A program made the translations under genes and the position numbers. The notes beneath the pieces are model-generated. The model worked only from the letters and a program-made list of their open reading frames with translations. It made no database searches and was not told where the DNA came from. From contig OY970367.1 in NCBI GenBank assembly GCA_963718635.1, positions 1,984,001 through 2,048,000 of the forward strand: DNA of 64,000 nt, read 5' to 3'. Source of the stretch: JAIOQJ01 sp963718635 (GTDB taxonomy: Bacteria; Planctomycetota; Planctomycetia; Gemmatales; Gemmataceae). Positions 28,923 through 38,390 of this stretch are shown here, one piece after another; the stretch's first letter is position 1; each line of letters starts with the position of its first letter.

Positions 28923-29150
28923 CTAGCGCGACCGGAAAGTGATACGGCCCCGCGTCAAATCGTACGGCGACAATTCGACTTTCACGCGATCGCCTGGAAC
29001 AATTTTAATCCAGTGTTTGCGCATTTTTCCGGCAATATGAGCCGTTACCATGCCGCCCACATCCAACTCGACTCGGAACTGAGTATTCGCCAACGCTTCG
29101 CGCACGCGACCTTCCGCTTCAATATTTTCTTCTTTTACCTTGCTAGCCAT
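28923..29150 (-). CDS. infA: Translation initiation factor IF-1
   Basis: A 75-residue OB-fold protein, the usual IF-1 length. EENIEAEGRVREALANTQFR, LDVGGMVTAHIAGKMRKHWI and IVPGDRVKVELSPYDLTRGR are the conserved blocks. IF-1 occupies the 30S A site during initiation. In many bacteria infA sits with ribosomal protein genes, but here it stands alone between unrelated genes. Confidence 0.95.
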   Translation of the reverse strand: MASKVKEENIEAEGRVREALANTQFRVELDVGGMVTAHIAGKMRKHWIKIVPGDRVKVELSPYDLTRGRITFRSR

Positions 29151-29269
29151 AAATTCTGCTGCACCTTGGTTGAGAGGAGAGTTCAGGAGTTACATCTCTT
29201 ATTTAGTCTATAGCGTAGATGAAAGGAGTGCTAGTCTTTTTCGGATGCGGAATAGCAAAAGCATGCGAC

Positions 29270-29297
29270 GGCGAGCCAGGAGCGTAAGCGACTGGAG
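29270..29297 (+). repeat. GGCGAGCC-CTGGAG repeat (R6), copy b
   Basis: Same 28-bp motif as at 19984, with A/A and A at the variable sites (GGCGAGCCAGGAGCGTAAGC...). It is between infA and the CAP-domain gene. Confidence 0.65.
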
Positions 29298-29351
29298 TTA
29301 GCCTTTCTCCCATAGCTCACTTTCCGGACTGGCCAAATTGCGGCAACCTTT

Positions 29352-30143
29352 TCACTCTTTCGCAATCTCCAGCGAACCCGACTTGCCATTTATAGATAGA
29401 TGATCGCCGTTGCCAAGCTTTCGGGTAGTTGGCGTAGTCTCTCGCAACACGATGCTCAGCACGGGCGGACGGCAACGGGTGTGCGTTCGCGTATAACGCG
29501 GTTCCAAAGCGAACGAGTCTTCATCAACTTGATACTTCACGACCGCATCGGAGTTATTAGTAAGTTTGAATTCGATCGATTTGGACTTAGGCCGTCCGAA
29601 CATTTGCACGGCGTAATAGTAGCCCGTGTTTTCGCTGCGCGCGATCGCCACTCCCGTTTCATCGACGTCGGCATCGAGCATGTTGCGGCGATGACCGGGA
29701 GATTCTTTCCAGCCGGTGAAGAAGCCGGTGCTCAATTCGCCGGTCGCAATCCCTTCAGAACTGTATCGATAAGCGATATTTTCGAGAACGATGCAGTACT
29801 CGTAGCCATGCTTGGTTGCCCGGTCAGCCGGTCGGGCGCCGTCGGCGGAGTGGCCATAACGATCGTTCTTGGCCATGTATTGGGCGAAGTACGAAGCCGT
29901 TGCCATCAGCTTTTCGTTAGTTTTAACGGGCAGTTTCTTTTCATCAGTGCGAAAGGCGTTTGTTTGATCGATGATCCCTTTCACGGCAGCGGCCAGATCG
30001 GGCGCCTTCGGGTCGGCGGCTGGTTTCACCGCTGGCGGATGAATGACTTCGACTTCGTCTGAATGAGAGGCTTGGGCGAGGCAGATCGAAGGCTGCACAA
30101 ACGCCAAAAGCAGCAGTGTAAGCAAACGAAGCGATGCTTGCAT
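29352..30143 (-). CDS. CAP (SCP/PR-1-like) domain secreted protein
   Basis: A 263-residue protein with signal sequence (LRLLTLLLLAFVQPSICLA). The CAP domain follows: IIDQTNAFRTDEKKLPVK, MATASYFAQYMAKNDRYGHS, ENIAYRYSSEG and FFTGWKESPGHRRNML, with ETGVAIARS. The GHS, ENI and GHRRNM motifs carry the family's conserved His and Glu pair. Function is unknown in most bacteria; possible roles are cell-surface interaction or peptidase-like activity. The final 60 residues are a beta-rich addition. Confidence 0.85.
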   Translation of the reverse strand: MQASLRLLTLLLLAFVQPSICLAQASHSDEVEVIHPPAVKPAADPKAPDLAAAVKGIIDQTNAFRTDEKKLPVKTNEKLMATASYFAQYMAKNDRYGHSADGARPADRATKHGYEYCIVLENIAYRYSSEGIATGELSTGFFTGWKESPGHRRNMLDADVDETGVAIARSENTGYYYAVQMFGRPKSKSIEFKLTNNSDAVVKYQVDEDSFALEPRYTRTHTRCRPPVLSIVLRETTPTTRKLGNGDHLSINGKSGSLEIAKE

Positions 30144-30621
30144 GGCGGAAGTCCTAGAAAGGCCTGGAATAATAGAGTGCCGCTATTGTGCTCTTAACGC
30201 TCCGCGTAAAGTACTTTCGTTGCGCAGCGTGGGAGCACACCTGGAGAGCAAATCGGATACCTTTCATTCGGGATGAGAAACGTTACCGGCCGAACGAATA
30301 CAAACGGTCCTGCGTCTCCTTTGCTTCCGAGCCTGAAAGGCTCATTCTATCAGCCCAGGCCGTAGTCCCTGAAAGGGACGGAGGCCTGGGTTTACGGCCT
30401 CCCCACCCCTTCGGCCCTTACAGGCAACGCCGTGAAGGATTTTTCGCCATGAAACAAGGCGGTTGCGAGATTCGCACGGAAACTCCGGCCCCGGTAGGCA
30501 ACGCCGTGAAGGATATTTTTGTTAAGAAATTGGAGTTTTGGTAATTTAGGAAATTTGCGAAAAGAGCCAGGTTCCTGCTCAGACCAACTGAAAACGATTC
30601 TGTCAGAAAGGAATCTGGCTC
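30144..30621. other. Repeat cluster upstream of the transposase remnant
   Basis: Contains the motif GAGCCTGAAAGGCTCATTCT (from 30329), a nested hairpin CCCAGGCC..GTCCCTGAAAGGGAC..GGCCTGGG (30354-30392), and two direct copies of GGCAACGCCGTGAAGGAT (near 30423 and 30497). Near-identical elements reappear in inverted orientation at 32103-32188. A short inverted repeat (30564-30621) brings the sequence to the transposase start. Confidence 0.6.
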
Positions 30622-32133
30622 ATGGCTTCTTCAGCAAACTCTCGCAAAGCGCGGGCAAGGCGGTCGCGTCGCCAAACGGAAACGCCTTCGACCGATCTGC
30701 AATCTCTCCAAGCTCTGGAGCAATGGCTGCTTCCCAGTGGAGGTAATCTTTTCGAAAATCAAGTTCCACGGCAATAAGCAAATGGCAGCCGGTGGAGCTG
30801 GTGTGGCTGGCCTTCTGCTGGGCGTGCAGCGACGCACGTTTTGTAACGGACGGTATCACCCATGCCGTTAAGTTATGCCGAAAGATGTTCGGAGCGGCGC
30901 CGTTGAGCACCTACCAAGGCTTCATGGGAGCTTTGGTCAAATGGACCCCGACGTTCATGCCGGTTCTTTGGAATCTGGTACGAGAGCGGATGCAACAGAT
31001 TGGCGGCGAGTTATTTCATGTGAAGGGATGGCTGCCGATTGCGTTCGATGGTTCGCGAAGTTCGGCGCCGAGAACCAAGTCCAATGAGACAGCGTTGTGT
31101 GCAACCAACTAGGGACAAGGAAAGACGGCCAAGTATCGCAAGAAAAAGACCAAAGGGATGCGGCGGCGGAAGAACGAAAAGAACAAGCCCAACCCCAAGA
31201 GCCACAAGCCTGGATCACCATGATGTGGCATATGGGCCTCCGGCTGCCCTGGTGTTGGCGGCTGGGTCCGTCGGATTCCAGCGAACGCCGGCATGTCACG
31301 GAAATGCTGGATGCCGAAGCGTTCCCCAAAAACACTCTGTTTTGCGCAGATGCAGGCTTCATCGGCTATCCGTTCTGGTCGAGTCTGATCGAACGCGGAA
31401 ATGACTTTCTGGTTCGCGTCGGGAACGTGAATCTTTTGAGGCAACTGGCCGACTGCACGATCGAGAAAAAAGGCAAATGCTCTCTCGTCTACTGCTGGCC
31501 CAAGGCCATGATGAAGAGCGGGCAACCACCGCTGAAGTTGCGACTGGCCCTGGTCGTTCTGCGTGGCAAAACCCGAGTCTGGTTGCTCACGAGCGTGCTG
31601 GATAAGCAGCGGCTGCCAATCAAGCAAATGCAACGCTTTTACGAGATGCGTTGGGGGATCGAAGTGGAATTCCTGAAGCAGACGCTCGATCACGCCAAGC
31701 TCCGGTGTCGAAACAATCAACGTCTGCTGGCCGAACTAGACTGGTCGATGATGGCGATGACGTTCGCGGAACTGTTCGCCCTCAAGGAACAGTTGGCGAA
31801 AAGGGCATCAAAGTCGGACAAGGCAGAGCCGCCAAACAATCCGGCTAAGCGCAGCCTGGCCGAAACAATGCGTGCTCTTCGCGACTGCATGCGGAATCCG
31901 AAAGATTTTCCAGAACCGGGAGAAGACTTGACCACTCAACTTCGCAATGCAGTTATGGATTGTTACATCCGGAAAAAATCCAAACAATCTCGCTACCGTC
32001 GTCCGAACCCCGATAAAAAACCGTTGGGAGACCCCAAGCTTCGTAACCCCACAGCGAAAGAAAAAGAACCACTCGAGCGAGCGGAAGCTAGAAAAACCCA
32101 GTAAATATCCTTCACAGCGTTGCCTTACAGGGG
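30489..32133 (+). mobile_element. Decayed IS element bounded by 30-bp inverted repeats
   Basis: Left repeat CCCCGGTAGGCAACGCCGTG (from 30489) and its complement ending at 32133 differ at a few positions. The transposase stop codon (32102-32104) overlaps the first bases of the right repeat. Farther out, 30329-30360 and 32158-32188 are also inverted copies of each other. It is uncertain whether the 30-bp arms are the true IS ends or a pre-existing palindrome into which the IS inserted. Confidence 0.6.
30622..32104 (+). pseudogene. IS4-like transposase, multiply disrupted
   Basis: The reading frame is spread over three phases. From 30622, MASSANSRKARARRSRRQTE reaches a stop near 30775; then SKWQPVELVWLAFCWACSDA in another frame continues to a TAG at 31110. 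The same frame then goes on (GQGKTAKYRKKKTKG) and shifts again near 31200, leading to WHMGLRLPWCWRLGPSDSSER, FCADAGFIGYPFWSSLIER, LVRVGNVNLLR and FYEMRWGIEVEFLKQTL to the end. These are the DDE regions of an IS4-type transposase (Asp in CADAGF, Glu in IEVEF). Two frame changes plus an internal stop make it inactive. Confidence 0.8.
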
Positions 32134-32230
32134 CGATGGGTCATGGCTATCAATGAACCCAGGCTGGTAGAATGAGCCTTTCTGGCTCAAACCAATCGGC
32201 GAACCAAGTTCCGTGCAGCGATGAGTTACC

Positions 32231-33771
32231 TCACTTCTTCCCTTTCACCAGATCTCGAAATGCCTCGCATATGATCGGTGCTGTATCGGGGCCTAAGCTG
32301 TTGATTTCGCCGTACTGTGAGGTTTTTAATCCATAGCAGTACGGCGCTTTCTCGTCCCATTGGCGCTTGGGGATGATGTAGCCGATTTCATCGTTGCCTA
32401 AGCCTATCATCATTTTGTATTTGCCTTTCATCTGGGCGTAGATGGCCGGCTCGACAGGGGCATCCGGGAAATCGGCTGCCGGATCGGCCGGATCCTGGAC
32501 TTTGCCTAACACTAATTCCGGGTAGATCTCTCCCGGAATAATCGCGATCTCTAAATCGCCTAACCGGAGGCAACCGATCTCGGTCAGGATGGCGCCGCGC
32601 TTGGCCAAATCCTTAGCCGGCTCCGGCTTCAGCGGAAAGGGGGTGCCTCCCCAAACATATATCGGCCGTTGGAGAACCCTGAGACCCCAAGCGAGCTGAT
32701 AAAGTCGGTTGTCAACCGGCAGGTGGATGGGGCGCACGCGGATATCAAAGGGTGTAAGCAAGGCCGGTTGGCGCCTTTAAGCGCTTTTTGGGCTTCCCTG
32801 GCTACCAGGACGCCGTAACCCTCCGTCCGTTCAAACGTGCCATCTTTCAGAAGCGTCCCATCCGACCCATGTACTTTGACGCCGGATGGACTGAGCAGGC
32901 CGCCGACCGTGCCCGTGAAATATGCGACGGGACACGCGTGGCTAAGCTGCAGATCCTTAACTGCGGCAGCAACGAAGTCGGCGCTGATCTGCGTATTCTT
33001 AGGCCCCAGCGCTTCGGGATGACAGTTCCATTGCATTAATATGCCGTGCCGCTTCATAGTGGTTGCATGGGTAAACTCGATAACGACCAAATCGTCGTGC
33101 AGCACGATCGGCAATCGGCCATCATGCAGAAGTTGAGGCGCTTTCACCGAGCCAATTCTTGCGGTAACCGGCGCTAAATTGACCTTCGCTTGTTTGATCG
33201 CTTTGACAATTCCCGCTTCGAGCGACTTCATATAGTCCGGATCGAGCCCACTGCTAAACGGGTTCGATCCCCAAAGACCGAGCGTATCGGGTCCTTCGTG
33301 GTTGTGCGTGCTCGACACCAGGACATACGCGAAGTCCGGCAACTCTTTGCGAACGTTCTCGGCGGTCGAATAGAACAGGCCCACGACATCAACACAGGCA
33401 AGCGCGATTTTCTGCTTGCCATTCTCTAACACGACCGCGCGAGCCATGATCGGATCGTGCAAGCCAGTCGCCTTACGGCCGTGGCCATAACCCGCTACGT
33501 AGACAATTTTATCGTTGCCAATGACAGGGCTGACATCACATTCGCCGAAACCTGCACAAAGCACGTTATCATCAGCAGCAGTGATTGAGCAACAAAAACA
33601 GAAAAAGCATATGGCTAGCCAGTAATTTATTAGCCCGATGCGCCAGCGAGTGAGTAACCGAGGCACAATTTCACAGGAAAAAAAACTACCACGAATAGCA
33701 CCAATAGGACCCAAGCGAATAAGATCGCCGGCGTAAGTTATGGCCCGCCGGCCAGTCAGTGTTATTTTCAT
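32231..33771 (-). CDS. Neutral ceramidase-like hydrolase (frame change near 32765)
   Basis: A protein of about 510 residues; N-terminal hydrophobic segment, then LCAGFGECDVSPVIG, VAGYGHGRKATGLHDPI, VLVSSTHNHEGPDTLG and WNCHPEALGPKNTQISADF. These are motifs of the neutral/alkaline ceramidase (NEUTR) N-terminal domain, whose His residues bind zinc. The frame shifts near 32765; the other frame continues LLTPFDIRVRPIHLPVDN and ends DLVKGKK. Planctomycete members seldom act on ceramide with certainty; substrate is unknown. I start at Met 33771, since the longer frame to 33876 runs into a long hairpin (33811-33897). Confidence 0.75.
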
Positions 33772-33810
33772 TGTTTTTTTCCGTACTGCTCGGATTGAAA
33801 GATGAACCCC

Positions 33811-33897
33811 GTTAGCGGCGACGCGGAGGCTTTGCGCAGCGGAGCGCTCTTGGCAAGAAAGCGCTCCGCTGCGCAAAGCCTCCGCGTCGCCGCTAAC
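33811..33897. repeat. 37-bp perfect-stem hairpin repeat (R3), copy a
   Basis: Arms 33811-33847 and 33861-33897 are perfectly complementary (GTTAGCGGCGACGCGGAGGC... ), loop 13 nt. A second copy at 37925-38011 differs at three stem positions, each compensated in the other arm. It lies between the ceramidase-like gene and the Ser/Thr kinase, both on the minus strand. Confidence 0.9.
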
Positions 33898-33927
33898 AAG
33901 TTCCTAATTGGATTAGTCCTATGACTT

Positions 33928-35046
33928 TCAACGCCAATAGGGCAAATAGGCTAAGCCGAAGATTATAAAAACCGCAATTAGCATAAAAACGACTATGGCG
34001 GCGATCGCCTTTGGATATCGTGTCATGACTCGGGCAACGATGCCTCGAGGGTTGGGATTGATGTCACGATCGAGTCGGAAGTGTTCCAGATCGTCGGCTA
34101 ATTCGCTTGCACTCCTGTAACGTAGCCCAGGTTGTTTTTGCAAACATTTGCAGCAAATAGCCTCTAGGTCGCGCGGAATTTGCCGGTCGAATGAACGTGG
34201 GGCAATGATCTCCTGCGTTCGAATCTGCCTTAGCGTGTCAAAATCTGAAGCGCCTTTGAACGGCGGCCGACCCGTCAACGCTTCGTACAAGATAGCGCCC
34301 AACGCGTAAATATCGGTCGCCGGCCCGACCTGGCGCAGATGGCCCTCTGCTTGCTCAGGCGCGATATAGCTAGGAGTGCCCATAACGACCCCGACTTGGC
34401 TTTGGCCGCTTTGTTCGTCCAACTTTTTCGCCAGTCCGAAATCGCTTATCTTCGGCTCGCCTTCATTTGTTAGCAGGATATTGCCTGGCTTTAAATCGCG
34501 ATGGATTATTTGCTGATCGTGAGCCACCGCGATGGCCCGCGCCAACTTCTCCGTCAATAAAGCAGCCGATGCGGGCGCCATTGGCGTCCCCGCCATTTTC
34601 TTCGCCAAGCTGCCTCCCGCACAAAATTCCATCAGCAGGTAAGGACGGCCGTGATGCTCCCCGATGGAATAGAGTTGAACGATATGCGAATGACGCAGGC
34701 GGGCAATCACCTCGGCCTCGGCACGAAATCGTCGCAGCAGCACCGCGCCAACCTGCCGATCCGGGATAAGCATTTTCAAAGCGACAAAGCGCTTGGCGGC
34801 GACTTCCCACGCCTTATAGACAACGCCCATTCCGCCCCGGCCGAGTTCGCCCACAATTTCATAACCGGTCACAGCAGGCGGACCCGCCGCAGGAAGCGGA
34901 TGCATTTTGCCCGTCGATTCTTCCGGCGAAATAACGCCGGAGAGATCGACGGAGCGGAACTTGCCCGTCAGTTCGTCAGTAGACGCGTTCTCGGCCATAG
35001 CCTTGGCTGGAACGCGTTGCTGATCATGTTTGCGATTGTCCGGCAT
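33928..35046 (-). CDS. PknB-type serine/threonine protein kinase
   Basis: A 372-residue kinase with a low-complexity N-terminus. Gly loop GELGRGGMGVVYKAW (residues about 67-80), Lys in VALKML (near 91), catalytic loop HRDLKPGNILL, DFGLAK, and APEQ with TDIYALGAILYEAL. After the kinase domain, a basic stretch and then a membrane segment (IAAIVVFMLIAVFIIFGLAYL, residues about 345-365) end the protein. The topology suggests a membrane-anchored cytoplasmic kinase, with no visible sensor domain outside. Planctomycetes carry many such kinases. Neighbour genes are a hydrolase and glycosyltransferases. Confidence 0.95.
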   Translation of the reverse strand: MPDNRKHDQQRVPAKAMAENASTDELTGKFRSVDLSGVISPEESTGKMHPLPAAGPPAVTGYEIVGELGRGGMGVVYKAWEVAAKRFVALKMLIPDRQVGAVLLRRFRAEAEVIARLRHSHIVQLYSIGEHHGRPYLLMEFCAGGSLAKKMAGTPMAPASAALLTEKLARAIAVAHDQQIIHRDLKPGNILLTNEGEPKISDFGLAKKLDEQSGQSQVGVVMGTPSYIAPEQAEGHLRQVGPATDIYALGAILYEALTGRPPFKGASDFDTLRQIRTQEIIAPRSFDRQIPRDLEAICCKCLQKQPGLRYRSASELADDLEHFRLDRDINPNPRGIVARVMTRYPKAIAAIVVFMLIAVFIIFGLAYLPYWR

Positions 35047-35211
35047 CGTTTCTCCGGGCGGATTCTCTTAAAAAACTATATGCGTGCGAGGAGGAATCTC
35101 AAACATGTAGTTGCTTTAGCGCTCGGTTACGAAGACACAAGCGAATTTTTGTGCAACGCAGCCTCGATAGAACAATCCAGTTTGATTACCGACCCGGAAA
35201 AAAGATTCACC

Positions 35212-36354
35212 ATGCGGCTTCTGCTAGTTACGCACTATTATCCGTCCCACCGTGGCGGCATTGAGATCGTCGCCGGCGAGCTCGCAAAGCGTCTTGAAGG
35301 CCGAGGCGTCAGAATCGCCTGGGCCGCCAGTGCGGCGCCAGTAGATTCTATTCCCGCGACTGCTGTGCCAATGCAAACGTGGAACATTGCCGAACGGCAG
35401 CTGGGCTTTCCTTATCCCTTATGGTCTTGGAAGAGCTTAGCACGATTGCGCGGATTGGTCGATTGGTGCGACGTAGTTCACTTGCACGATTCTCTTTACG
35501 TTGGAAATTTCCTCGCCTCGCGAATGGCGCATCGGGCCGGCAAGCCGGTCGTGGTCACTCAACATATCGGGGAAGTGCCCTATCGCAATCCCGTATTGCG
35601 CCATCTGGTACGTTTCGCTAACCGCAGCGTCGGCCGACGCGTTCTGCAAAATGCGGAGCAGACGATCTTCATCAGCCCGCGCGTTTTCGACTATTTCAAG
35701 CGGGTGATCGCGTTTCGTAGAGATCCCCTCTATCGTGCCAATGGCGTCGATACCGTAACCTTTCATCCGCCTTCTGCGGAAAAACGTCGCACTATGCGAA
35801 GTGAGCTCGGTTGGCCGCTCGAACGCCTGGTGCTGCTTTTCGCCGGCCGCTTCGTCGAAAAAAAAGGGTTGCATCTTCTGCGCGAAGCCGCTCGACAGCT
35901 GAGCCAATGCCATTTCGTCTTCGCCGGTTGGGGGCCGCTCGATCCGCAGTCTTGGCAGTTGCCAAATGTTCAATCGGTGGGCTCCCTCGGCCCGTGCGAA
36001 CTAGCTGCTCTTTATCAGTCGGCTGACTTGCTCGTTCTTCCCTCAGTCGGGGAAGGGTTTCCGCTGGTGGTCCAGGAAGCGGCGGCCTGCGGTTTGCCGT
36101 CGCTTATCTCGCATGAGACGATGGAGGGCCAGAGCGCCATCACCTCTTTCACCTACTCGTGTATGCCCACCCGCGAGAGTCTCATCGATACGCTAAACCA
36201 CATTGAACAGCACCGTGAAGAGTTGAATGTACGTCGCAATCTGGCAGCCGATTATGCCCGCCAGCACTGGGATTGGGACGTGGTAGTTGATGAATACCTG
36301 CGCGTTTTCAACCAGGTGATTCATCGACGCCGCGCGGCCGAACGCTCATCATGA
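35212..36354 (+). CDS. GT4-type glycosyltransferase
   Basis: About 380 residues. The start MRLLLVTHYYPSHRGGIEIV is the classic GT-B N-terminal strand with the GG loop; VVHLHDSLYVGN and NGVDTVTFHPPS lead to the C-terminal domain, where LLFAGRFVEKKGLHLLREAA and LPSVGEGFPLVVQEAAACGLP contain the conserved E-x7-E. It probably transfers a sugar from an NDP donor to a polysaccharide or lipid precursor. Its 3' end overlaps the convergent membrane protein gene by 47 bp. The frame is open far upstream, but homology starts at 35212. Confidence 0.93.
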   Translation: MRLLLVTHYYPSHRGGIEIVAGELAKRLEGRGVRIAWAASAAPVDSIPATAVPMQTWNIAERQLGFPYPLWSWKSLARLRGLVDWCDVVHLHDSLYVGNFLASRMAHRAGKPVVVTQHIGEVPYRNPVLRHLVRFANRSVGRRVLQNAEQTIFISPRVFDYFKRVIAFRRDPLYRANGVDTVTFHPPSAEKRRTMRSELGWPLERLVLLFAGRFVEKKGLHLLREAARQLSQCHFVFAGWGPLDPQSWQLPNVQSVGSLGPCELAALYQSADLLVLPSVGEGFPLVVQEAAACGLPSLISHETMEGQSAITSFTYSCMPTRESLIDTLNHIEQHREELNVRRNLAADYARQHWDWDVVVDEYLRVFNQVIHRRRAAERSS

Positions 36355-37855
36355 AAACGCCGAGCAGCGCCAGAATCGCGAGAAGAGCCAAGGTTTCATC
36401 AATCTTCACCGGGCGCTGCGCTTTGGGCAGATAGCGCTGGCTGATCCACCAGGGTCGAAACGAGCGCAGCACTTCGTAACGCTCAATCACTTCCGGTCCA
36501 CTCTCCGGCAGGTAAGGCGGATCGAGAACCGGAAAGGTGAAGGTTGGCGCCGGCGCTGGCGAGTAGGCTTCGGCTCTATTTCCATCACGCGCAATCTCGA
36601 TGATCTCGCTCGGCCGGACGATGAGTTGTGAAAGTGGCGGCTGCAAATACATCCACGGATGAACAATGCCGACGGCCGAGGGCCAACTACGCGCAACGAA
36701 CATCCGATGAGGATCGACGGTCAGCCCGAGCACCTGCACCCCGACGCCAAGAGCCAACAGCAGATATACCAGCCGTTTGCTTAAAAGCCTTGCCCCCCGT
36801 GGTGCGTAAAGCCAAAGGAATGCCAGCCAAGGCGTGAGATAGCGCGGACCCCAGGCAGGGTCGCCCTTGAAAAATGAAACGAAGCAGAGAAAGCCAACGA
36901 ATAGCGCCGTGGTGCTCAGAAAGGAAATCGCTTTCTTGCGGTCGTCCTGCAGGGAAGCACTTAAGCCAAGTAGGCCGAGCAAAGCAGGCGGACAATACCA
37001 CAAGATGCCACAGCCTGGGCTAATAGCAAACGCTACGAACGCCGGCAGCGGATTCTCCGTATAGACGGGAGCATACTGCTTCAGAATCTCTGCATGGACG
37101 ACGGCTTTATCAAACGGAAATTTCCCGTAATCATATGAGGCTTGAGCGGCCACACCCGCCAGTAAGCCGAGGGTTATAATCAGCGCACAGACAAAGCGCC
37201 GGCCCCGTGGCAGCTCCGAGCGATCGCACATGGCGATGCAGACGACTGCAAAGGCGCCATAGGTCTGTTTCACGTTGAAGGCCATGCCGAGCAACAGGCC
37301 AACAACGATGGCTTGCGTCAGCGCAAATCTTGGCCGTGCTTGAGCGACTGTCGCCGCGACGACAATGACCAGCGAGCCCCATATTTCATCGAAGGTGCTC
37401 GTTCCGTAATACCAGTTCGGCGTGCAGAAAATGCCGCCTAAAGCCCAGAGCAAAGCGCTGGAAGAGCCATAGCCTTGCTGGCAAAAGAAAAGGGCGTAGG
37501 CAATGGCCAGCAGCGCGGCAGCCGCAGCGCTCGACCAGACAAAAAAGAAGTGCCGGCGTGCCTCGGCCGTTGGGCCGATGGCGTCGGCAACGATGATCGA
37601 TACGGCGGCGACAACGCTCTGCGGCAGGCGGTAATAGGTGAAGTTCAATCCATCTCGGCCTGGGAACGAACCCCACCAGATGCGCTGATCGCGCAACGCC
37701 GAATCGCCATGCTCGACCAGGCTGCGACCGACCTCAAAGTGCGTTTGTCCATCGACGATATCGATGCGACCAGGTCCCGACGCCGCCAAAATCGCAAAGA
37801 CAAACAACCCCAAGCCAGCAAGGGATAACGGCCATCGAAAACGAGGCGGGTGCAA
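36308..37855 (-). CDS. GT-C-like polytopic membrane protein
   Basis: A 515-residue protein with about ten hydrophobic segments (for example WPLSLAGLGLFVFAILAAS, FVCALIITLGLLAGVAA, ALLGLLGLSASL, LVYLLLALGVGVQVLGLTV). The first loop has DGQTHFEVGRSLVEHGD, which resembles the acidic first-loop site of GT39/PMT-type glycosyltransferases. I infer a lipid-linked-sugar transferase, but no firm family. Its last 16 codons are antisense to the end of the GT4 gene. The pair may act on the same surface polymer. Confidence 0.65.
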   Translation of the reverse strand: MHPPRFRWPLSLAGLGLFVFAILAASGPGRIDIVDGQTHFEVGRSLVEHGDSALRDQRIWWGSFPGRDGLNFTYYRLPQSVVAAVSIIVADAIGPTAEARRHFFFVWSSAAAAALLAIAYALFFCQQGYGSSSALLWALGGIFCTPNWYYGTSTFDEIWGSLVIVVAATVAQARPRFALTQAIVVGLLLGMAFNVKQTYGAFAVVCIAMCDRSELPRGRRFVCALIITLGLLAGVAAQASYDYGKFPFDKAVVHAEILKQYAPVYTENPLPAFVAFAISPGCGILWYCPPALLGLLGLSASLQDDRKKAISFLSTTALFVGFLCFVSFFKGDPAWGPRYLTPWLAFLWLYAPRGARLLSKRLVYLLLALGVGVQVLGLTVDPHRMFVARSWPSAVGIVHPWMYLQPPLSQLIVRPSEIIEIARDGNRAEAYSPAPAPTFTFPVLDPPYLPESGPEVIERYEVLRSFRPWWISQRYLPKAQRPVKIDETLALLAILALLGVFMMSVRPRGVDESPG

Positions 37856-37924
37856 GGCATTTTTAGATTGTAGGATAACGATCGGGTCTGGCGGGCGGTT
37901 CGATGGCTAGCCATCCATTTAGCA

Positions 37925-38011
37925 GTTAGCCGCGACGCGAAAGCTTTGCGCAGCGGAGCGCTTCCCTTCTGAAATCGCTCCGCTGCGCAAAGCTTTCGCG
38001 TCGCGGCTAAC
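37925..38011. repeat. 36-bp perfect-stem hairpin repeat (R3), copy b
   Basis: Arms 37925-37960 and 37976-38011 are perfectly complementary (GTTAGCCGCGACGCGAAAGC...), loop 15 nt. Compared with the copy at 33811 three stem positions differ and all have matching changes on the other arm, so the stem is conserved while the sequence is not. Confidence 0.9.
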
Positions 38012-38127
38012 GAAATTTCGATTATTTGCGCCGACGAGCGCCTGCAAGTTTGTCGTTGAATGTCGTCGATCCCACTTTCTCTCTTGCAGAAATGCCCATC
38101 GAAAATTTGTTTTTCCTTCAATCCATG

Positions 38128-38199
38128 TTATGATTACAATCTACAAGCTTCGGCCCCGGATCCAGATGGCATTCTCGCTGCTGGGCCGGGGCTTTTTTT
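38128..38199 (+). other. Promoter-like site directly ahead of a strong terminator
   Basis: TGTTATGAT (38126-38134) is an extended -10-like motif, with TTGTTT 16 bp upstream as a weak -35. A rho-independent terminator follows: GCCCCGG (38153-38159) pairs with CCGGGGC (38186-38192), an inner CCAG/CTGG pair adds to it, and a run of seven T follows. If both work, the RNA would be about 60 nt and consist mostly of the hairpin. Alternatively, it terminates a transcript whose gene I do not see. Confidence 0.4.
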
Positions 38200-38340
38200 A
38201 TTGGTGAGATGCGAGTTTTGGAGAGCTCTGCCGCAAGGCAACTTGGCAAACCAGTTACTTGCCTGTAAAGTGTTTGGCTATTCCAACCTGCCTCGGCAAG
38301 CAACTTCACTCGTTGTGCGCAGCCAACTGCGCACGAAAAA

Positions 38341-38359
38341 ACCCCGCATCCTGCGGGGT
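38341..38359 (-). terminator. Rho-independent terminator for the small gene at 38391
   Basis: On the minus strand ACCCCGCA, loop, TGCGGGGT followed by a T-run; it lies 32 bp after the stop of the 69-residue open frame. A second hairpin (38315-38334, GTGCGCAG..CTGCGCAC) is just beyond. Confidence 0.7.
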
Positions 38360-38390
38360 CTTCAAAGAAATATTTGGTCAAACCGGTTGT

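Noticed and set aside
30622..31220. Programmed -1 frameshift in the transposase
   Set aside because: There are two frame changes plus an in-frame TAG, and no slippery heptamer with downstream stem was seen; decay is simpler.
33771..33876. Longer start of the ceramidase-like gene at 33876
   Set aside because: It would require translating through the 37-bp hairpin repeat; homology and the hydrophobic leader start after Met 33771.
34651..35211. Extended N-terminus for the GT4 gene
   Set aside because: The extra 187 residues are the antisense of the kinase gene and show no glycosyltransferase homology.
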